Assembly (NCBI RefSeq): GCF_900182785.1
Contig: NZ_FXTS01000001.1
Coordinates: 62,001-126,000 of the forward strand
DNA from: Oceanospirillum linum
Lineage (GTDB): Bacteria; Pseudomonadota; Gammaproteobacteria; Pseudomonadales; Halomonadaceae
Reading direction: 5' to 3'
DNA: 64,000 bases
This document shows, piece after piece, positions 63,873-64,000 of this stretch (position 1 is the stretch's first letter; each line of letters begins with the position of its first letter). The position numbers and the translations under genes are program-made. Under the pieces are notes generated by a model. The model did not search any database, was not told the origin of the DNA, and saw only the letters and a program-made list of their open reading frames with translations.

Positions 63873-64000
63873 TCTATGTAAGTTTTTTCTTACCGTCGTG
63901 AGAGCTGATCCCCTACCTTAAGCTATTCAGTACAATACCTTGTACCACTCAGCCGGTGGCAGGCAGCTCGCTTTTAACTTTTATTTTTCACTCACAGGAC

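Noticed and set aside
1..64000. Mobile elements, CRISPR arrays, tRNA or rRNA genes
   Set aside because: No transposase, integrase, direct-repeat array or RNA gene of these classes was found on either strand by reading.

Overview
The window reads as a continuous piece of chromosome from a marine gammaproteobacterium, most like the Oceanospirillaceae (Neptuniibacter / Marinobacterium / Amphritea type). Reasons: ectoine synthesis genes, a RegB/RegA redox pair, DUF3135/DUF3334/DUF3461/DUF3833 proteins typical of this group, and a psrA-lexA-topA neighbourhood ordered as in Pseudomonas. No rRNA, tRNA, CRISPR array, transposase or prophage was seen. Taxonomy is inferred from gene content only.

Layout. 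1-9.2 kb: cytochrome b562 (cut by the window edge), a membrane diguanylate cyclase, a DUF3833 lipoprotein, regB-regA, a TMEM165/GDT1 cation transporter behind a yybP-ykoY type manganese riboswitch, a CbiM-like membrane protein split by a frameshift at a G6 run, an Omp85-type barrel, and purU. Between the last two lies a strong candidate for an unannotated CsrA/RsmA-titrating sRNA with a GacA-type box. 9.6-21 kb: an EAL phosphodiesterase with a sigma-54-like promoter, an AMP/thymidine phosphorylase plus PRPP-synthetase-like pair, an SLC13 transporter, DUF3334, a Fur-boxed fagA-like/fumC pair, and radD.

21-30 kb is the most accessory part: a glutamine amidotransferase, a LysR/SDR/SnoaL group, a chemoreceptor with an unusual topology, a PACE efflux pump with its LysR regulator, and a lone modA. 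An imperfect direct repeat of about 45 bp brackets roughly 24.7-29.1 kb. 30-44 kb: a complete branched-chain amino acid ABC operon (livKHMGF), amt, a flavoprotein, an M23 peptidase, a divergent LysR/fpr pair, and a HutG-like protein that has lost most of its metal ligands.

44-64 kb: an orphan Phd/YefM antitoxin and two unrecognised genes, then methylthioinosine phosphorylase, hpt, nagZ, an L,D-transpeptidase, psrA, lexA (two LexA boxes; sulA is missing), topA, gap and pyk. Last come ectA-ectB, ectC behind its own terminator-bounded leader, a RarD-like transporter, the MarR regulator ectR and rlmG. Many genes are separated by clear intrinsic terminators, most of them usable from both strands.
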